Positions 39,830-51,025 of a DNA stretch of 64,000 nt are shown piece by piece (the first letter of the stretch is position 1; each line of letters begins with the position of its first letter). The notes beneath the pieces were generated by a model. The model was given only the letters and a program-made list of their open reading frames with translations. It did not search any database and was not told the DNA's origin. The stretch lies in NCBI GenBank assembly GCA_014904845.1, contig MU119267.1, forward strand, positions 65,672 through 129,671, written 5' to 3'. The translations under genes were made by a program, and so were the position numbers. This DNA is from Acephala macrosclerotiorum (lineage: Eukaryota; Ascomycota; Leotiomycetes; Helotiales; Mollisiaceae).

Positions 39830-39960
39830 TCGAGAGTAAAGTAAGCAAAAGTGAGTAAAGGCGAAAAAGTGGTGAAGTGCAAATAAAAAGTAAGTGAGTA
39901 TGGGTAAAGATAAATAAGAGTAAGTAAAGATGAGGTAAAACGAAAGTAAGTAAAGCGGCG
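39830..39960 (+). repeat. Purine-rich degenerate GTAAG/AGTAAA tract
   Basis: About 130 bp contain almost no pyrimidine except T in recurring GTAAG, GTAAAG and GTGAG words at 6-10 bp spacing. It marks the border between RIP heterochromatin and the GC-normal segment. The ORFs on its complementary strand are low complexity and not genes. Confidence 0.6.
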
Positions 39961-40008
39961 ATGGGTCACGTGCGCTGCGGCCAAGCGAGCGCGCGAAGGA
40001 GGTGAGGA

Positions 40009-41347
40009 TTGATGGCAAACAATAGAATTGGACTGCCCTACGGCTTGGCTCTCGGTGCTATCGGCTACCCGCTGTACGGCGCCGGCCTCTACACCAACAA
40101 CACCCACCCTACGACTTGGTTCCTACTCTTTGGTAGTGGTGCTCTATGCGGCATCTCGGCTGGATTCTTCTGGGCTGCCGAAGCCGCCATCATTATCGGC
40201 TACCCGAGTCCAAAAGAGAGAGCTTTTTACCTTGCCATCTAGCAGACTGCGAAGGCATCAGGCCCAATCGTTGGAGGTGCTATCAACCTGGGCCTTAACG
40301 CGAATCGGTCAACGGCTAGATCTGTCGGAAGCGCGACATACATTGTCTTTATTGTCATCGTGTGCCTCGGCCTTCCGATCGCCCTGTTCGGGAGCCCAGC
40401 CAAGAAGGTCTGGTGCAAAGACCATACCCGGGTCATCATTCACAAGGAGCCGAACTGGACAGCCGAGTTCAAGGCTGTATGGACCCAGCTCAGCTCTCGC
40501 CGCATTCTGCTGCTGCTTCCTGCCTTCTTCATCTCTTACTTCTACAACGGCTACAACAGCACCTTCTTGACCGACTACTTTACTGTCAGATCACGTGCTT
40601 TCTCCTCCTTCTTGACCAACTTCTCCGGCATCTTCAGTTCCTTCCTAATTGCGGCCCTGTTGGATCGCCAGTCCATCAGAATCACGACTCGAGCAAAGAT
40701 CGGCTTTTCTTGCGTCATCACTGTGCTTATCGGGACCTGGATCTGGGCTTCGATTCTCTTGAAGCAATTTCAGGCCGATCCACCCGTCTTTGATTGGTTC
40801 ACGGGCGGCTTTGGAAAGGCCTATGCACTGGTTTTCTTTTGGGGCTTTGGAGGGCAGGCTTTCCAGCAGTTCTTGTACTGTATGTAACATTCTGCCCTTT
40901 ATCTAACGATATTTTCAGAGCAGAGCTCTTCGCGAGCAGGGCGAACACGGCTCAGCTCCTCGACTCCCAAATCACACTCCAAATCTCGTACTGATTTATC
41001 TACAGGGCTTGTGGGTCAGTATGCTGCGGATCTGTCGTCGCTGTCTCGCGTAACTGGCACCTTGCGTGGATTCGAGGCTCTTGGTCAGACCGTTGCTTGG
41101 GCGTACGTTACCCCCCATATTTTCGTCACAAAAGGATTCGAGACTGACATTTCACAGCATGCAAACTGCTCCCAACGCGAATGGATTCGCTAGCATCGGC
41201 GTCAACTTCGGCATGGCGATTCTCTGCATCTTTCCTACCTGGATCGTGCTCTCTGAACTCGATCATACTCATGAGGTTCAAGACGTTCGGGACTTGAGTG
41301 TGGAGGAAGATTCTGGGGCTACGAAAGAGGGAGCTGATAGCAATTGA
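40009..41347 (+). pseudogene. UNC93-like (DUF895/MFS) membrane transporter, truncated pseudogene
   Basis: Spliced translation gives a polytopic membrane protein of the fungal UNC93-like major-facilitator family. Segments include GLALGAIGYPLYGAGLY, ASGPIVGGAINLGLN, RRILLLLPAFFISYFYNGYNS, FQQFLYW and a final helix FGMAILCIFPTWIVLSEL, followed by an acidic tail. Two introns interrupt it: 40880-41005 (the introner-like element) and 41103-41157 (55 bp, branch-like ACTGAC). Both joins keep the frame. It is broken in two ways. The first ~60 residues (initial helices) are missing, because homology starts abruptly after the purine tract. A TAG at 40240-40242 also stands before QTAKASG where the family has Trp, a G-to-A change of RIP type. 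The gene abuts the AT-rich block. Confidence 0.75.
40880..41005 (+). other. Introner-like intron, copy 1 (126 bp)
   Basis: The intron has donor GTATGT, branch-like TACTGAT and acceptor TTTATCTACAG. Removing it joins TAC T|GG to give LYWLVGQ in the transporter frame. The whole 126 bp is about 92% identical (ten differences, no indels by eye) to the intron at 59519-59644 in an unrelated gene on the other strand. Internally it has GC-rich complementary segments (GAGCTCTTCGC/GGGCGAA) able to fold. Confidence 0.9.
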
Positions 41348-42706
41348 GGTTCACGTGTTGAGATATTATAAGATGTTGTTTACATTGAGAAGATCTGGAT
41401 ACCCAAAGCCCTTCGGTAGATGGGACAATGAAAGTGCATATTCCAAATTTTCCGGCGGCGAATGGTGCCTCGATTTTCGGGCAAGTTCTCCTTCTTCATT
41501 TCAAGGCCATGGCACAGGTGAACGTCACTGAGTCGGACCCGACTGTGACAGTACAGACGAGCGATTTGGAATGGGTATTCTCGCCACTGCGTCTAGAGCG
41601 TCAAGCCTTGTCGCTACTTTCTACACTCCTGGACTCAGAGGAATGGAGTGGGATTAGGAGTTTGGGGACATGACTTTGTTATCATTTGGCGTCATCCGCG
41701 AGTGCGTGTTTACGGTTGGTGGATCCTCTAATTGCATGTCAGTTCTTCTGCTCCATTGTAACTCAATCGACGACATCCGTACCTTGGAATACCTTAACAA
41801 CTGTGAAGAATAGTAGTGACAACAACAACAGAGGCAGCACCTATCTAAAGGCGTATTTATTGTCGTCCCCAACTGCCTACTTCCTATCGTCCAATAACCT
41901 GGCGACGCCCATACCCCACATTGCCGCCAGCAGAGCCCCTGGCCAGGTTACAGAAGGTGTCGATATCTGGAGATCACCTACCTGTTCGGAACGTTGGACA
42001 ATTCCGTTGATTCATGCGTAGATGGTCTCCAGATATCGACACCTTCTGTAATCTTCTCTCCGTTCGCTTGACTCGCTCGTTTTCTCGTCAGGCGCAAATG
42101 TCGCCGGCCTACCAGGACAGTCTCGGGGCGTCATCATCGGAGAAGTGGTGCGACTTAGGTGCCGTCTCTTCGTTTCAACGTTTCTGAGGAGACTGGAAGT
42201 TCAACCCATTAAAACAGAACCATTGACGAAGAAATTGCATGGAGTTCTCGAGGAGCACACGGCTCTGAAATGGGCTCACTTAAGCCCCTTTTCACCTGGA
42301 CGCTTCAGTATTAATAGGGAGAATATATACATCCTTTATAACGAAGGCTTACGATAAGCCGTGAAAGTGTTACCGTGCCAGCCTGTCCGGTTCAAAGCCC
42401 GGCAATCTTAAGCAAATACAATTACATTTGGCCACACCAGGGAAGTATATTCTCCTAGCAACTGAAAGGTTGGGAAAACGATGTATCCATACCTTTGGCA
42501 AGCACCGGAGTCATTGAAGCCCAGAATATGGGGAAAAGAGGCGCGGGCTAGGGCAAAATACCGAGGCCCTCCTTTCCAATCAATACTTTATACAAAATAG
42601 ATCCACGCCCGGTCTCAATACTAGAATCTCTAAAGTCAAAAGTGAGGAAGCGCTCCCTTGAGGAATTGTCTGGCATTTTCAAAGAATATAATCTAGAAGA
42701 GCGATT
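41348..42706. other. GC-normal stretch without a supported gene
   Basis: A possible 81-codon ORF at 41428-41673 and others up to 111 codons are open but match no family I know. A short segment at about 42090-42140 reads ANVAGLPGQSRGVIIGE on the plus strand and could be a gene fragment. A 26-bp inverted repeat lies at 41948-42051. I see no intact gene. Confidence 0.45.
41948..42051. repeat. Perfect 26-bp inverted repeat with 52-nt loop
   Basis: Bases 41948-41973 are the exact reverse complement of 42026-42051. The arms contain the internal hexamer GATATC. RNA or single-stranded DNA from here would form a long stem. No target duplication is obvious. Confidence 0.9.
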
Positions 42707-43474
42707 ATGATCTCTTTGGGTCTATTGGTATGGATGGGCCTCGCGTCCCAAGCTTGGGCTGCAGGCTTCCGAGTATGCCTGCTCTAGCAAGCAATGTCAG
42801 TTATCTGGAGAATGATGCGACCACAGATACCAAGACGGTGTTCTGAGCCGGCCTATCACTATCGACTTCAATCGCAGCCTTTACGATACCACTGAGTGAG
42901 TCATGTCTACGGAGCTATCAGCGGCTACGAACAAAAAACCATATGTTATTCATACACGAATGCTCTTCACCGACGATAGGATCACGACCATTCAATCGGC
43001 TGTCACTACAACGAGTGATTGGGCCTTCAATGTAACTGGGCAACTTTACTAGAATAAACGAGAAGTGTGGGATACTATTCCGGAAGCCAAACGGGACACG
43101 CACGCTGTCATAAAGGCAGCAGGTGATGCATACCTCGATAGCTGGGGAGACGGGACAGTCAAGGCCCCATACGGCGCTCCATGTGCAAGGCTCGAAGGTG
43201 GCTCATATACAGCAGGGAAGGGCTTGACGACAAACACTTGCAAAATGCCTCAGTTCCCACAGCCGTTTAAGATCACGAATAGAAGATATGTTATTGATGA
43301 GGAGTTGGAGGGGTGGATATCTTTAACGACTTTCCGTTCGTTGAGAAAACGAAACCTGATGGCACGCCTAGTACGAATTTCATTAGGGTTGAGGGAGAGA
43401 TGATTAGATATATTCGCGAGGTTACTAAGTGTGCGACGAAAGAATTATGGAAGATGATCGTCACCTTACTGTGA
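42707..43474 (+). pseudogene. Secreted DUF8021-like protein, pseudogene
   Basis: The ATG at 42707 starts a typical signal peptide (MISLGLLVWMGLASQAWA). The remainder matches the fungal secreted family annotated as DUF8021. Visible blocks include NVSYLEND, ITIDFNRSLYDTTE, KKPYVIHTRMLFTDD, DWAFNVTGQLY, DTIPEAKRDTHAVIKAAGDA, PCARLEGGSYT, NRRYVIDEELEGVDIFND and NFIRVEG. It is dead: there are in-frame stops after the signal region (42788-42790), in KTVF-stop, in TTE-stop, and TAG at 43049-43051 where the family has Trp, plus frameshifts near 42800, 42845 and 43315. Several stops are RIP-type transitions. The gene sits 79 bp from a retrotransposon. Confidence 0.65.
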
Positions 43475-43552
43475 GAGAAATAATGTTCTCTGTGTGATGG
43501 AATTTGATTCAGCATATATATTATAGCTCGCTTGAGACTTGATGATTGTGCT

Positions 43553-43687
43553 TGTCAATTTGAGTGATATATTCGATGGATTTGATGGTCTGGTTGATTG
43601 ATTTAGGTTGAAAGATCTAGTTAGGTGCGGGGACATTATATCCATTGTAGTGTTTACTCAGCACTAAAACTACTCGAAAGTTTAATA
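43553..43687 (-). repeat. 3' LTR of the minus-strand copia-like element
   Basis: It is 135 bp and collinear with 48843-48977. The differences are mostly transitions. Confidence 0.85.
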
Positions 43688-46600
43688 CGCTTCCTACAGA
43701 GAAGTACTGTAGAGATATATCCATTCCAATGTTCAAAGTAATGTAAATAATCAATATCTTCACGTGACCATTGCACTAACTATTATTATGATTTATCGTC
43801 CTTTATCTCTTATCAATTGCAGCGTCGAATCGTCGTAAAGAGTCTCATTAAACTCTGTGGCGCTAGTCTCAACCGCTTCGTAAAAAAAACTTATAGAGAA
43901 CTAAAAAAAGTCTACTCTTTTTATAAAAATTCGATCCTAAATAAAGCATTTCCAACTTTTATTCCATAGTCAAAAAATACTTCAAATCTACTCAAAAAAG
44001 CCTTCGTCTTATTCCAATTCGTTCTCTTATTACTATTGTTTTAATCCTTGAAATCCGTAAACAGCGCTACAATTTTCTTTGTATCAAACCAATTTTCATT
44101 CAAATTTATTGTAATTTTGTAAATCGTAAACTAATTGTAAAATATTTATTTTGTAAAAATATTTACGATTTAATCGTTCTTTGAAATTGATTTTACTTTC
44201 AATTTATTTCTAGTAATTATATCGTTTTTTATATAGAAATATCAAATTTTAATATACTTAAATTTATTCGAGAATTTCGTATTCGTATTAAAATCGATTG
44301 TAAAAAAATTATTACAATATAAAATAAAAAGTTTTTTAAGGGGTTTTTTAATAATTTTCGATTATAGTTTTTTTAATTAAATTACTTTTTTTGCGATTTT
44401 ATTTACTATTATAATTTTTATTTTTATCGAGTTTTGTATTATATTTCGTTATTTTTGTACTATTTATAAAATTATTTTATTTTTTAGTATTATTATTTAT
44501 TTTAAAAACGATTTGCGATCGTTTTCAATTTTTTATATAAAATCGAAAAATATATTGTAATTTTTAATCGACGTTTTTTTGTAAATAATTTTTATCGTTT
44601 TCGTTTTATTGAAATATCGAAAAAATTATTTCGCAAAATGCAAATATTCGAAATACGCGTTAAATATAAATCTAATAAATTAATTAACGTGATAATTGAT
44701 ATTTAATTTCGTGCAATTAATTAAATAAATCGTAATATTAATAATTTATTTATTGAAATAAAAATCGTTTTCGTTTAATCAGTTTTTTTTTTTCTTTTTC
44801 TCATAAAATTATATTTTACGAGAATAGTAAATTCGTTTAATTCGAATATTCGAAATCGAATCGTAATAATAATTTGTTTGTATACATTTTTTAATAAATT
44901 GTAAAAATATAATTCTCGTAATTTCTTTCAATTTAAAATTCTACGAAAACGATAATAAAATTAAAATTTTTGTTTTTTTAACGTTTTTTGATTTTAGTTT
45001 TAATAACGTTCGTATTTACTTTATTTTCAATAATTAGTATATTATTAACAAATAAAAAAATATAAATTTTTTCTTTTATAAAAAGATTAAAATTAATTTT
45101 AAATACAATAAATTTCAATTTTTTGAAATATTATTTGATTTTATTGAATTATACTCAAAAAATAAACATTTCTATTTTTGAGTAAAAAATAAACATTTCT
45201 ATTTTTGAATTCAAAGTAAAATTTATAAAAGAATTCAAAGATTTTTATATAAATTTTCTCTTTAAAAAGAAAGTTCAAAAACATTAAATTTATATCAATA
45301 TAATTTATCATTAAATTATATTTTGTAATAAGTATTAAAAGTATTCGTAGAATTATATATTTTATAACAAAAATAAACGTTTCAAAGTAATTAATACTAT
45401 AAATTTACTCGAATCTTTTGATAACAATTTTAGTTTTACGTCGAATTAATTTATTACGAGTATTGATTTTTTTTTTTAATATTTATTTGCTTAAAATAAT
45501 TTTTTTATTATTTTGTAATTTTCTTGTAATAATTTTATAAGTATTTGTTTTTTGAAGAATTTCGAGTTTAATAACGATTACTATTATTTAATTAAAAGCG
45601 TTTTTTTTTTAAAGTTTTATTAACGATTAAAAATTCGAATAAAATATTAAATACATTTAAAGAAAATAATTTCTTTTCGTTCAAATAAATAGCGTTTAAA
45701 GTTTTTATTAATTGTTTTACTATTTAAAAAAAAAGCATTTTTTTATTGTTTTTTTCGTTTTAATAAGAGAATTATAAGAATTTTTGATTTTTTTAATCGT
45801 TCGATCGTTGATTTTTGATATTTGAAATAAATATTACTTTTGAGTTTAATTAGAATTCTAAATACTAAAATTTGATTCGATTACTAATTTTGAATTTGTT
45901 TTAATTTTAATTTTGTAAATACTTATTTCAATATTATCAATTATCTCATTATTAGAAAAGCGATCAATTGAAATATTAATAACGATATAATTATATATTA
46001 TATTATTAGTAATAAACAAATTTATTACAATGTATTTAAACTCTTAAAAAATAAAAAACTTTAAAAACTTATATTTATAGAATTTAATATCAATTGAAAA
46101 AATCTTTTTCAATATTCTACAATTTAATAATTTGTAAATATTGTTTTTAGTAATATCTACGAAAATATACTTTTTTTTGATTTTAAAAGTTTATTTGTTT
46201 AATTAGTCTTTAAATTTTTTAATATTGATTTAATATTCAAAAACAATTAAAATTTTCTACAATATTAAAAAATCGAATTTCTTTTCAATATAAACTTCAA
46301 ATAAAATACATATTTTTTAATTCTTTGATTCAAATTTTAAAATTGATCATAGAAATACGTTTATTAATACTCTATTTTTAATTCAAATTGTATACTTTAC
46401 GATATAATCTTAAAAAATCAATAAAAATTTGATTTCGTAGATTATAAATTTAGCGATATTGTCTATTGTTTGTATTACTCGTTTAATAATACTATTTAAT
46501 AAGTATTTATATAGTAAATAAAATTTATATTTAAAAGAATTAAATAATATTTTAAATTATTTTTAGAAATCTTTTTTGAACTCGCTCGATTTATTATTAC

Positions 46601-48549
46601 ATTTAAAATAAACAATATTTTCTTTTGTATCTCTTTTAATAATTCTATAGATTTCTCGAATATAAAATTAGATTTTTTTCGCATTTTTATCTTTCAAAAA
46701 TCTAATCTAAAAATATCTCATTATATCGTTCGTAATTATAAAAAAAATATTAATTCTCTCTATAAAACTTGAACAATTTACTAGAAATATTATTATACAA
46801 TTTTTTTCTCTTTCTAGTAATTCTATTATTTGTTTTCTTTTTAAAAGTTTCTTTGATTTTACTCGTTATACAAATTTTACATATTTTATATTCAATATAT
46901 AGTCTAAATCTCAGTATTTTTATATTTGTAATATCGACTAATTTTCGAAGTACATTATAATTAATATAATCAAAATATCAATATATAAATTCTCACAAAA
47001 TTTTCTTAGAATTTACTATTTTAAAAAATTCTATTAATAATCGAATTCTCATCGATACATTCGAAATAATATTCGTCGAATATATAACAATATTATTAAT
47101 ATTTTAATATTGATTTAATATAAAAAAATTATTTTTAGAATTTTTAAAAACTATAAATATTACTTTTTTATTTTTATTATTTGTAATACTAATTATTTAT
47201 TTTCTTTTGAATATAATTATTATTTTATTTTCTATAAATTGTAAAATAAAAATCAATTTCATTACTTCAAAACTTAATACATATTAAACTTTTTTAAATC
47301 TCAATTTTTTTTAAAAAATTATTCAAATTTGATTTTAATATTTAATCGCGTTTACAATAGTATTATTTGCTATAACAATTTAATTTAATATTTATCAACG
47401 TTTTAAATATATGAAATCAAATTATATACTATTAAAGTATTTCGAAATACTAAAATCTAAAGTAAATAATAGAATTTAAACTCATTCAATCAATACTCGA
47501 AATAATAAAAATAATAAAAATAAAAATTGTTTTTTATTAATATAAACTTTTATTTATTGAAAATAATAAATAGAGTTTTTATATAAGTATTCAATATATT
47601 TTTTAATTTTATTTTTGAATAATAATCGAATAAATATTATTATTACTAATAAAAATACTATAAATACGATAAAATAAACAAAAAAAAGAAATTCTATTGT
47701 ATTTTGCTTATAATTACTATATTTACTCTAATAATAAATTCAATTATTGTAATTTTTGTTTGTTTAAAAAAATTTTGATTTTGTTTTCTATTAATTTTTT
47801 TATTTTTTCGTTTTATTTTATATTTAATTTTATAATATTCATAGTATATATACTAATTATATTAATTTAAATTAAACTTATTATAATTAACGAGTTTTTC
47901 GTTATTACTATTATTATTTTAACGATCTTTAGATTTTGTAAAACGAAATACTAATAATTCAAATCTTTTACGATTATTTTTTTTTTTTTTTTACAATATT
48001 CATTATTATTATTATTGCGATTATCGCGATTAATCTTTCGTTTTTTATTTCTAGTTTATTTACTACTACGAAATTGTTTACGATTATACTATTGTTTTTT
48101 TCTACGAATATAATTTGCAATTACTAAGATTTTTTTCTTATTATAAACTTGCAATATAATAATCGCTTTATCGAGTATATATTCGACTTTTGACAAACGA
48201 AAAATATAATATTTCGTACTTTCGTAATTATTGTTTTTAAAAATAATTACTATAATTCGATTTAAAATCTTATTATTAGTAATTAGTCTTTCGATCGTTA
48301 CGAATTGAAATTTGTAAAACTCGAGACGATTTGCGAATTTTTTGATTTTTTTAGAAATCTCGAATTTTTTTTGTTTAAAGTTCGTTTGTTAAATAAATAT
48401 TTAAATAAGATTAACGGTTTATTGTATTTCTTGAGTTCATTTTAAATTCTTTTCATATTTTCGAAAAAAACTAGTAGAAAAATCTTGTTTTATAGTCTAT
48501 CGTTTACACTATTTGAAATGATTTGAATAGTTTTAATAATCTTCTTTTC

Positions 48550-48825
48550 TTAGATCGTAATTCGATCGATTAACGTAAAAAGAACTAGTTTCAATTCTTT
48601 ACTATTAATTAGTTTTATGGCATAAATACTAATAAAAGCGACTAGATAAAAGTTTTTGAATCGAGAATAGTTATCCTTTGTAAGAATTTCAATTTTACTC
48701 CACTTACAAACGTAGTAAAATGCTGTAGAAATAGGTGCTATAGTACCGATTAAAGCTGCTAAAGTCGCCATAGTGAATAGGATTGATATTTTAGAATAAA
48801 AAAATACGACGGTTTCAATAAGCAC
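48550..48825 (-). pseudogene. Gag N-terminal remnant of the copia-like element
   Basis: A 91-codon open frame starts 17 bp inside the 5' LTR. It has a hydrophobic N-terminus and the motif KWSKIEILTKDNYSRFKN. Continuation below 48550 is still alignable to Gag style (KIIKTIQIISNSVNDRL) but carries stops. Confidence 0.5.
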
Positions 48826-48842
48826 TTTCCGGGTTTATAACC

Positions 48843-48977
48843 TGTCAATTTAAATAATATATTCGATAGACTTGATAGTTTGGTTGATTGATTTAGGTTG
48901 AAAGATCTAGCTAAGTGCGAAGACATTATATCTATTGCAGTACTTACTCAGCACTAAAACCACTCGAAAGTCTAACA
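48843..48977 (-). repeat. 5' LTR of the minus-strand copia-like element
   Basis: On the coding strand it runs TGTTAGACTTTCGAG to AATTGACA (TG...CA ends) and is followed at once by the primer-binding-like site. Confidence 0.85.
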
Positions 48978-49742
48978 GTACTGAAGTCGGACATTCAAGA
49001 CCAAGAAACGAGAATTATAGACTGCTTGTAATCAGAATATCTTTAGCAAAGAGTCAGCAGGTATTATTATGTGAAAGTTATGCAAACTATGCAACTACGC
49101 ATGCATCTATTCAATTTCCCCAACCCCCCTGTTCTTATCATTGAATATATTCTGACTTCCATTGCCTTCGCTCCATCTCCACCTGCTGACGTTATAGCTC
49201 TATCTGTACTCGTTATTGCTCTCTCCTTCGATAATACTGGTGAGAAGCTTCTTGTATAAGGATCAGAAATTTTATAATATGAAGGTCACGCTAGAGATAT
49301 TACATAGATATAGATATATGTCCTGTCCTTAAGACCTTCTTAATTCATTCCAGTTTCCCCAGAGTGACCCCATATTTCCTTAGCTTTCTATAATTCCCAA
49401 CCTCCCATCCCAGTCCATAGGAGGCCTGTCATCTCTGTTGACGTACGCTTGCAGTTTCTCCTCCCTTACCTTTTCTCGAAACTGAAAATGGTTACATGAA
49501 TACGATACGCTGCAGACAGAGCTAGAACTCACACAAAGCCTGAGCCCTGCGTCGCGGCAGGGGTCGATATGGTGGCTACTATGGCTGCATTTGAAGTGTG
49601 TGGTTTGCATATAGCACGTTGTTTCTCGGATAGAGTTTTCTGTTTTAAGTTGATGAAATTTTACCGGTGATTTACAATTAGTATATTGAGTCATATCCAA
49701 AGGGTAGTGGTTGGAAGAAGTTTCCTTGATTGGGAATGTTCC
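48978..49742. other. Intergenic, no supported gene
   Basis: Base composition is normal. Small ORFs on both strands lack any recognisable motif. The segment 49260-49740 is presumably the 3' flank of the minus-strand gene that ends at 49743. Confidence 0.5.
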
Positions 49743-50744
49743 TCAATTATTGTGATAAAAATTTGCGCTCTCCTCATCCACCTCTCTGAAAGCATGCTTT
49801 TGGATAGCGTGTCGGTAGAGATACCACCGATAGCACGCAAATATCAATATTAAAAATGCACCAGCCTCGAACACCAATGTTTTTTCGAAGCTGATAGTCC
49901 AGCGCGACTCAAATGAGTACCTTATGATAAGACCTCCGAAGAAAACTACAGGTATACAAAGAAGTATTCGAGAATTCGTCTTATTCCCGTTGTTGTGTGT
50001 CTTTTCGGTCTTCTCAAACATGTGCGTAAAGACCTGAAGGTCAACCTTGGCTCGAGGTACGAACTCTATGTTGTCCCATGCAGGTTTAGAAGTAGGTATA
50101 TATTTCGCGTAGTCTATGTTGGTGCCAAGACCGTACTCGATTTGATCGACCTCTGGGGTGGCATATCTGAAAATGTTCATGCCTGAATACGAAACTTCTT
50201 GACTAACAAGACGTCAGTTTTGCGTCTTACATTGGGTGTGAGAAGACATTTACTCGGCCCTAAGTTTCGAAGCCCAGTTGATCTGGTTGGTTGTCCCTTC
50301 AATGTACTTCTCAATGCTCTTTAGAACAGCTCTCTCCACATCTCTGAGCTCTGGAAGTCCGCTCCCGATAACTCTCCTCTTTCTAGGATATGGCGACTTG
50401 AGTTCGAGCATGTTGTGGAAGTGTGCCTTGCGAGTGCCACGAAAAGTAATCTTCTTGCCATTTAGGAGGTCGCAAAGTGTTGCGAATCGCTTTGGCAGAA
50501 AGCCATTGCATTCTTCAATCATGTCATAGAGGATTCCTTTCAAGCCTTGGTCTTCATGATTCTCAGCTGGCTTTGATTGATATACCTCGTTGAGTTGTGC
50601 ATCGAGAGCCTGGACTTGTCGTGTCAGGGACCAAACCTCTCGTCTCGAAGATCGAGTGGTAAGCAATGTTGTGATAACTTCCTTGAAGTTGTCCGAGTCT
50701 GCGAGATTCTTTTGAACATTGCCTGTAGGGTGGAGAGGCAACAT
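49743..50744 (-). CDS. Hypothetical two-exon protein with two C-terminal membrane helices
   Basis: Two open frames join through an 87-bp intron (50167-50253; donor GTAAATG, CTGAC-like branch, acceptor TTTTCAG). This gives a 304-residue product whose summed exon length is divisible by three. The N-terminal half is helical with a possible coiled coil (VWSLTRQVQALDAQLNEVY). The C-terminal third has two hydrophobic segments, ILLCIPVVFFGGLIIRY and VFEAGAFLILIFACY. The layout (cytosolic helical domain, then two short C-terminal helices) resembles fungal DUF6594-type proteins, but no diagnostic motif was seen. The true start may lie upstream: the frame is open for 12 codons above the chosen ATG. A GCGGGG site lies at 50815-50820. 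Confidence 0.55.
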
Positions 50745-51025
50745 GATGATGTTCTCAAGTTGAGTGAGATTTGCCTTTCATCTCGTAGAAGGAGGCGGCA
50801 CTGAGATTATCAGGGCGGGGGAGAATGTTGCAGAAGTTTGCTATCTAGCCGTTGATTCAGTCAATTGTGCTACATTCTCTTCTGTCTTGGCTCATGGCAA
50901 ACACCTCTAGCTCCAACCCACCCGATCTCTGCCGAAGCAAACCAAGGTCCACACGAACACCGTTCTAGGACTCAAATCTCCTGAGCGCATAATATTCTGT
51001 GTCACACCGAGTCCAAGTACTGTCT
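50745..51025. other. Intergenic spacer
   Basis: No gene is visible. It probably carries the promoter of the minus-strand gene ending at 49743. Confidence 0.5.

Larger units (their letters stand above)
43553..48977 (-). mobile_element. Copia-like LTR retrotransposon, complete ends, RIP-damaged
   Basis: The element is 5425 bp with 135-bp LTRs at 43553-43687 and 48843-48977. Each starts TGTCAATTT in plus orientation and ends TCTAACA (right) or TTTAATA (left, RIPped). The target duplication is GTGCT (43548-43552) and GTACT (48978-48982), one transition apart. The element is on the minus strand. Just inside its 5' LTR lies a primer-binding-like GGTTATAAACCCGG (complement of 48829-48842), then a gag-like open frame, 48825 down to 48550. 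That frame has KWSKIEILTKDNYSRFKNFYL, resembling the N-terminal part of fungal copia Gag. Further down stops accumulate. RIP is milder than in the 31-38 kb element, suggesting a younger insertion. Confidence 0.75.

Noticed and set aside
39787..40107. Minus-strand ORFs opposite the purine tract
   Set aside because: They are the pyrimidine-rich shadow of the GTAAG tract, rich in Leu/Ser/Phe/Tyr without motifs.
40028..40570. 180-codon plus-strand ORF overlapping the transporter
   Set aside because: It is a frame shadow of the UNC93-like coding sequence, which has clear membrane-helix homology in the other frame.
42355..42420. tRNA-like sequence (CCGGTTCAAAGCCCGG T-arm look)
   Set aside because: Only the T-arm resembles a tRNA; no acceptor pairing, D-arm or anticodon arm can be drawn.
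45160..45215. Short direct repeat AAATAAACATTTCTATTTTTGA as a CRISPR-like or satellite array
   Set aside because: There are only two adjacent copies inside retroelement DNA; it is a simple local duplication.
46496..46960. Small ORFs within the copia-like element
   Set aside because: They are low-complexity Ile/Leu/Phe-rich products of AT-rich RIPped DNA.
49380..49700. 106-codon minus-strand ORF
   Set aside because: No recognisable motif, biased composition, no splice or start support; treated as intergenic.
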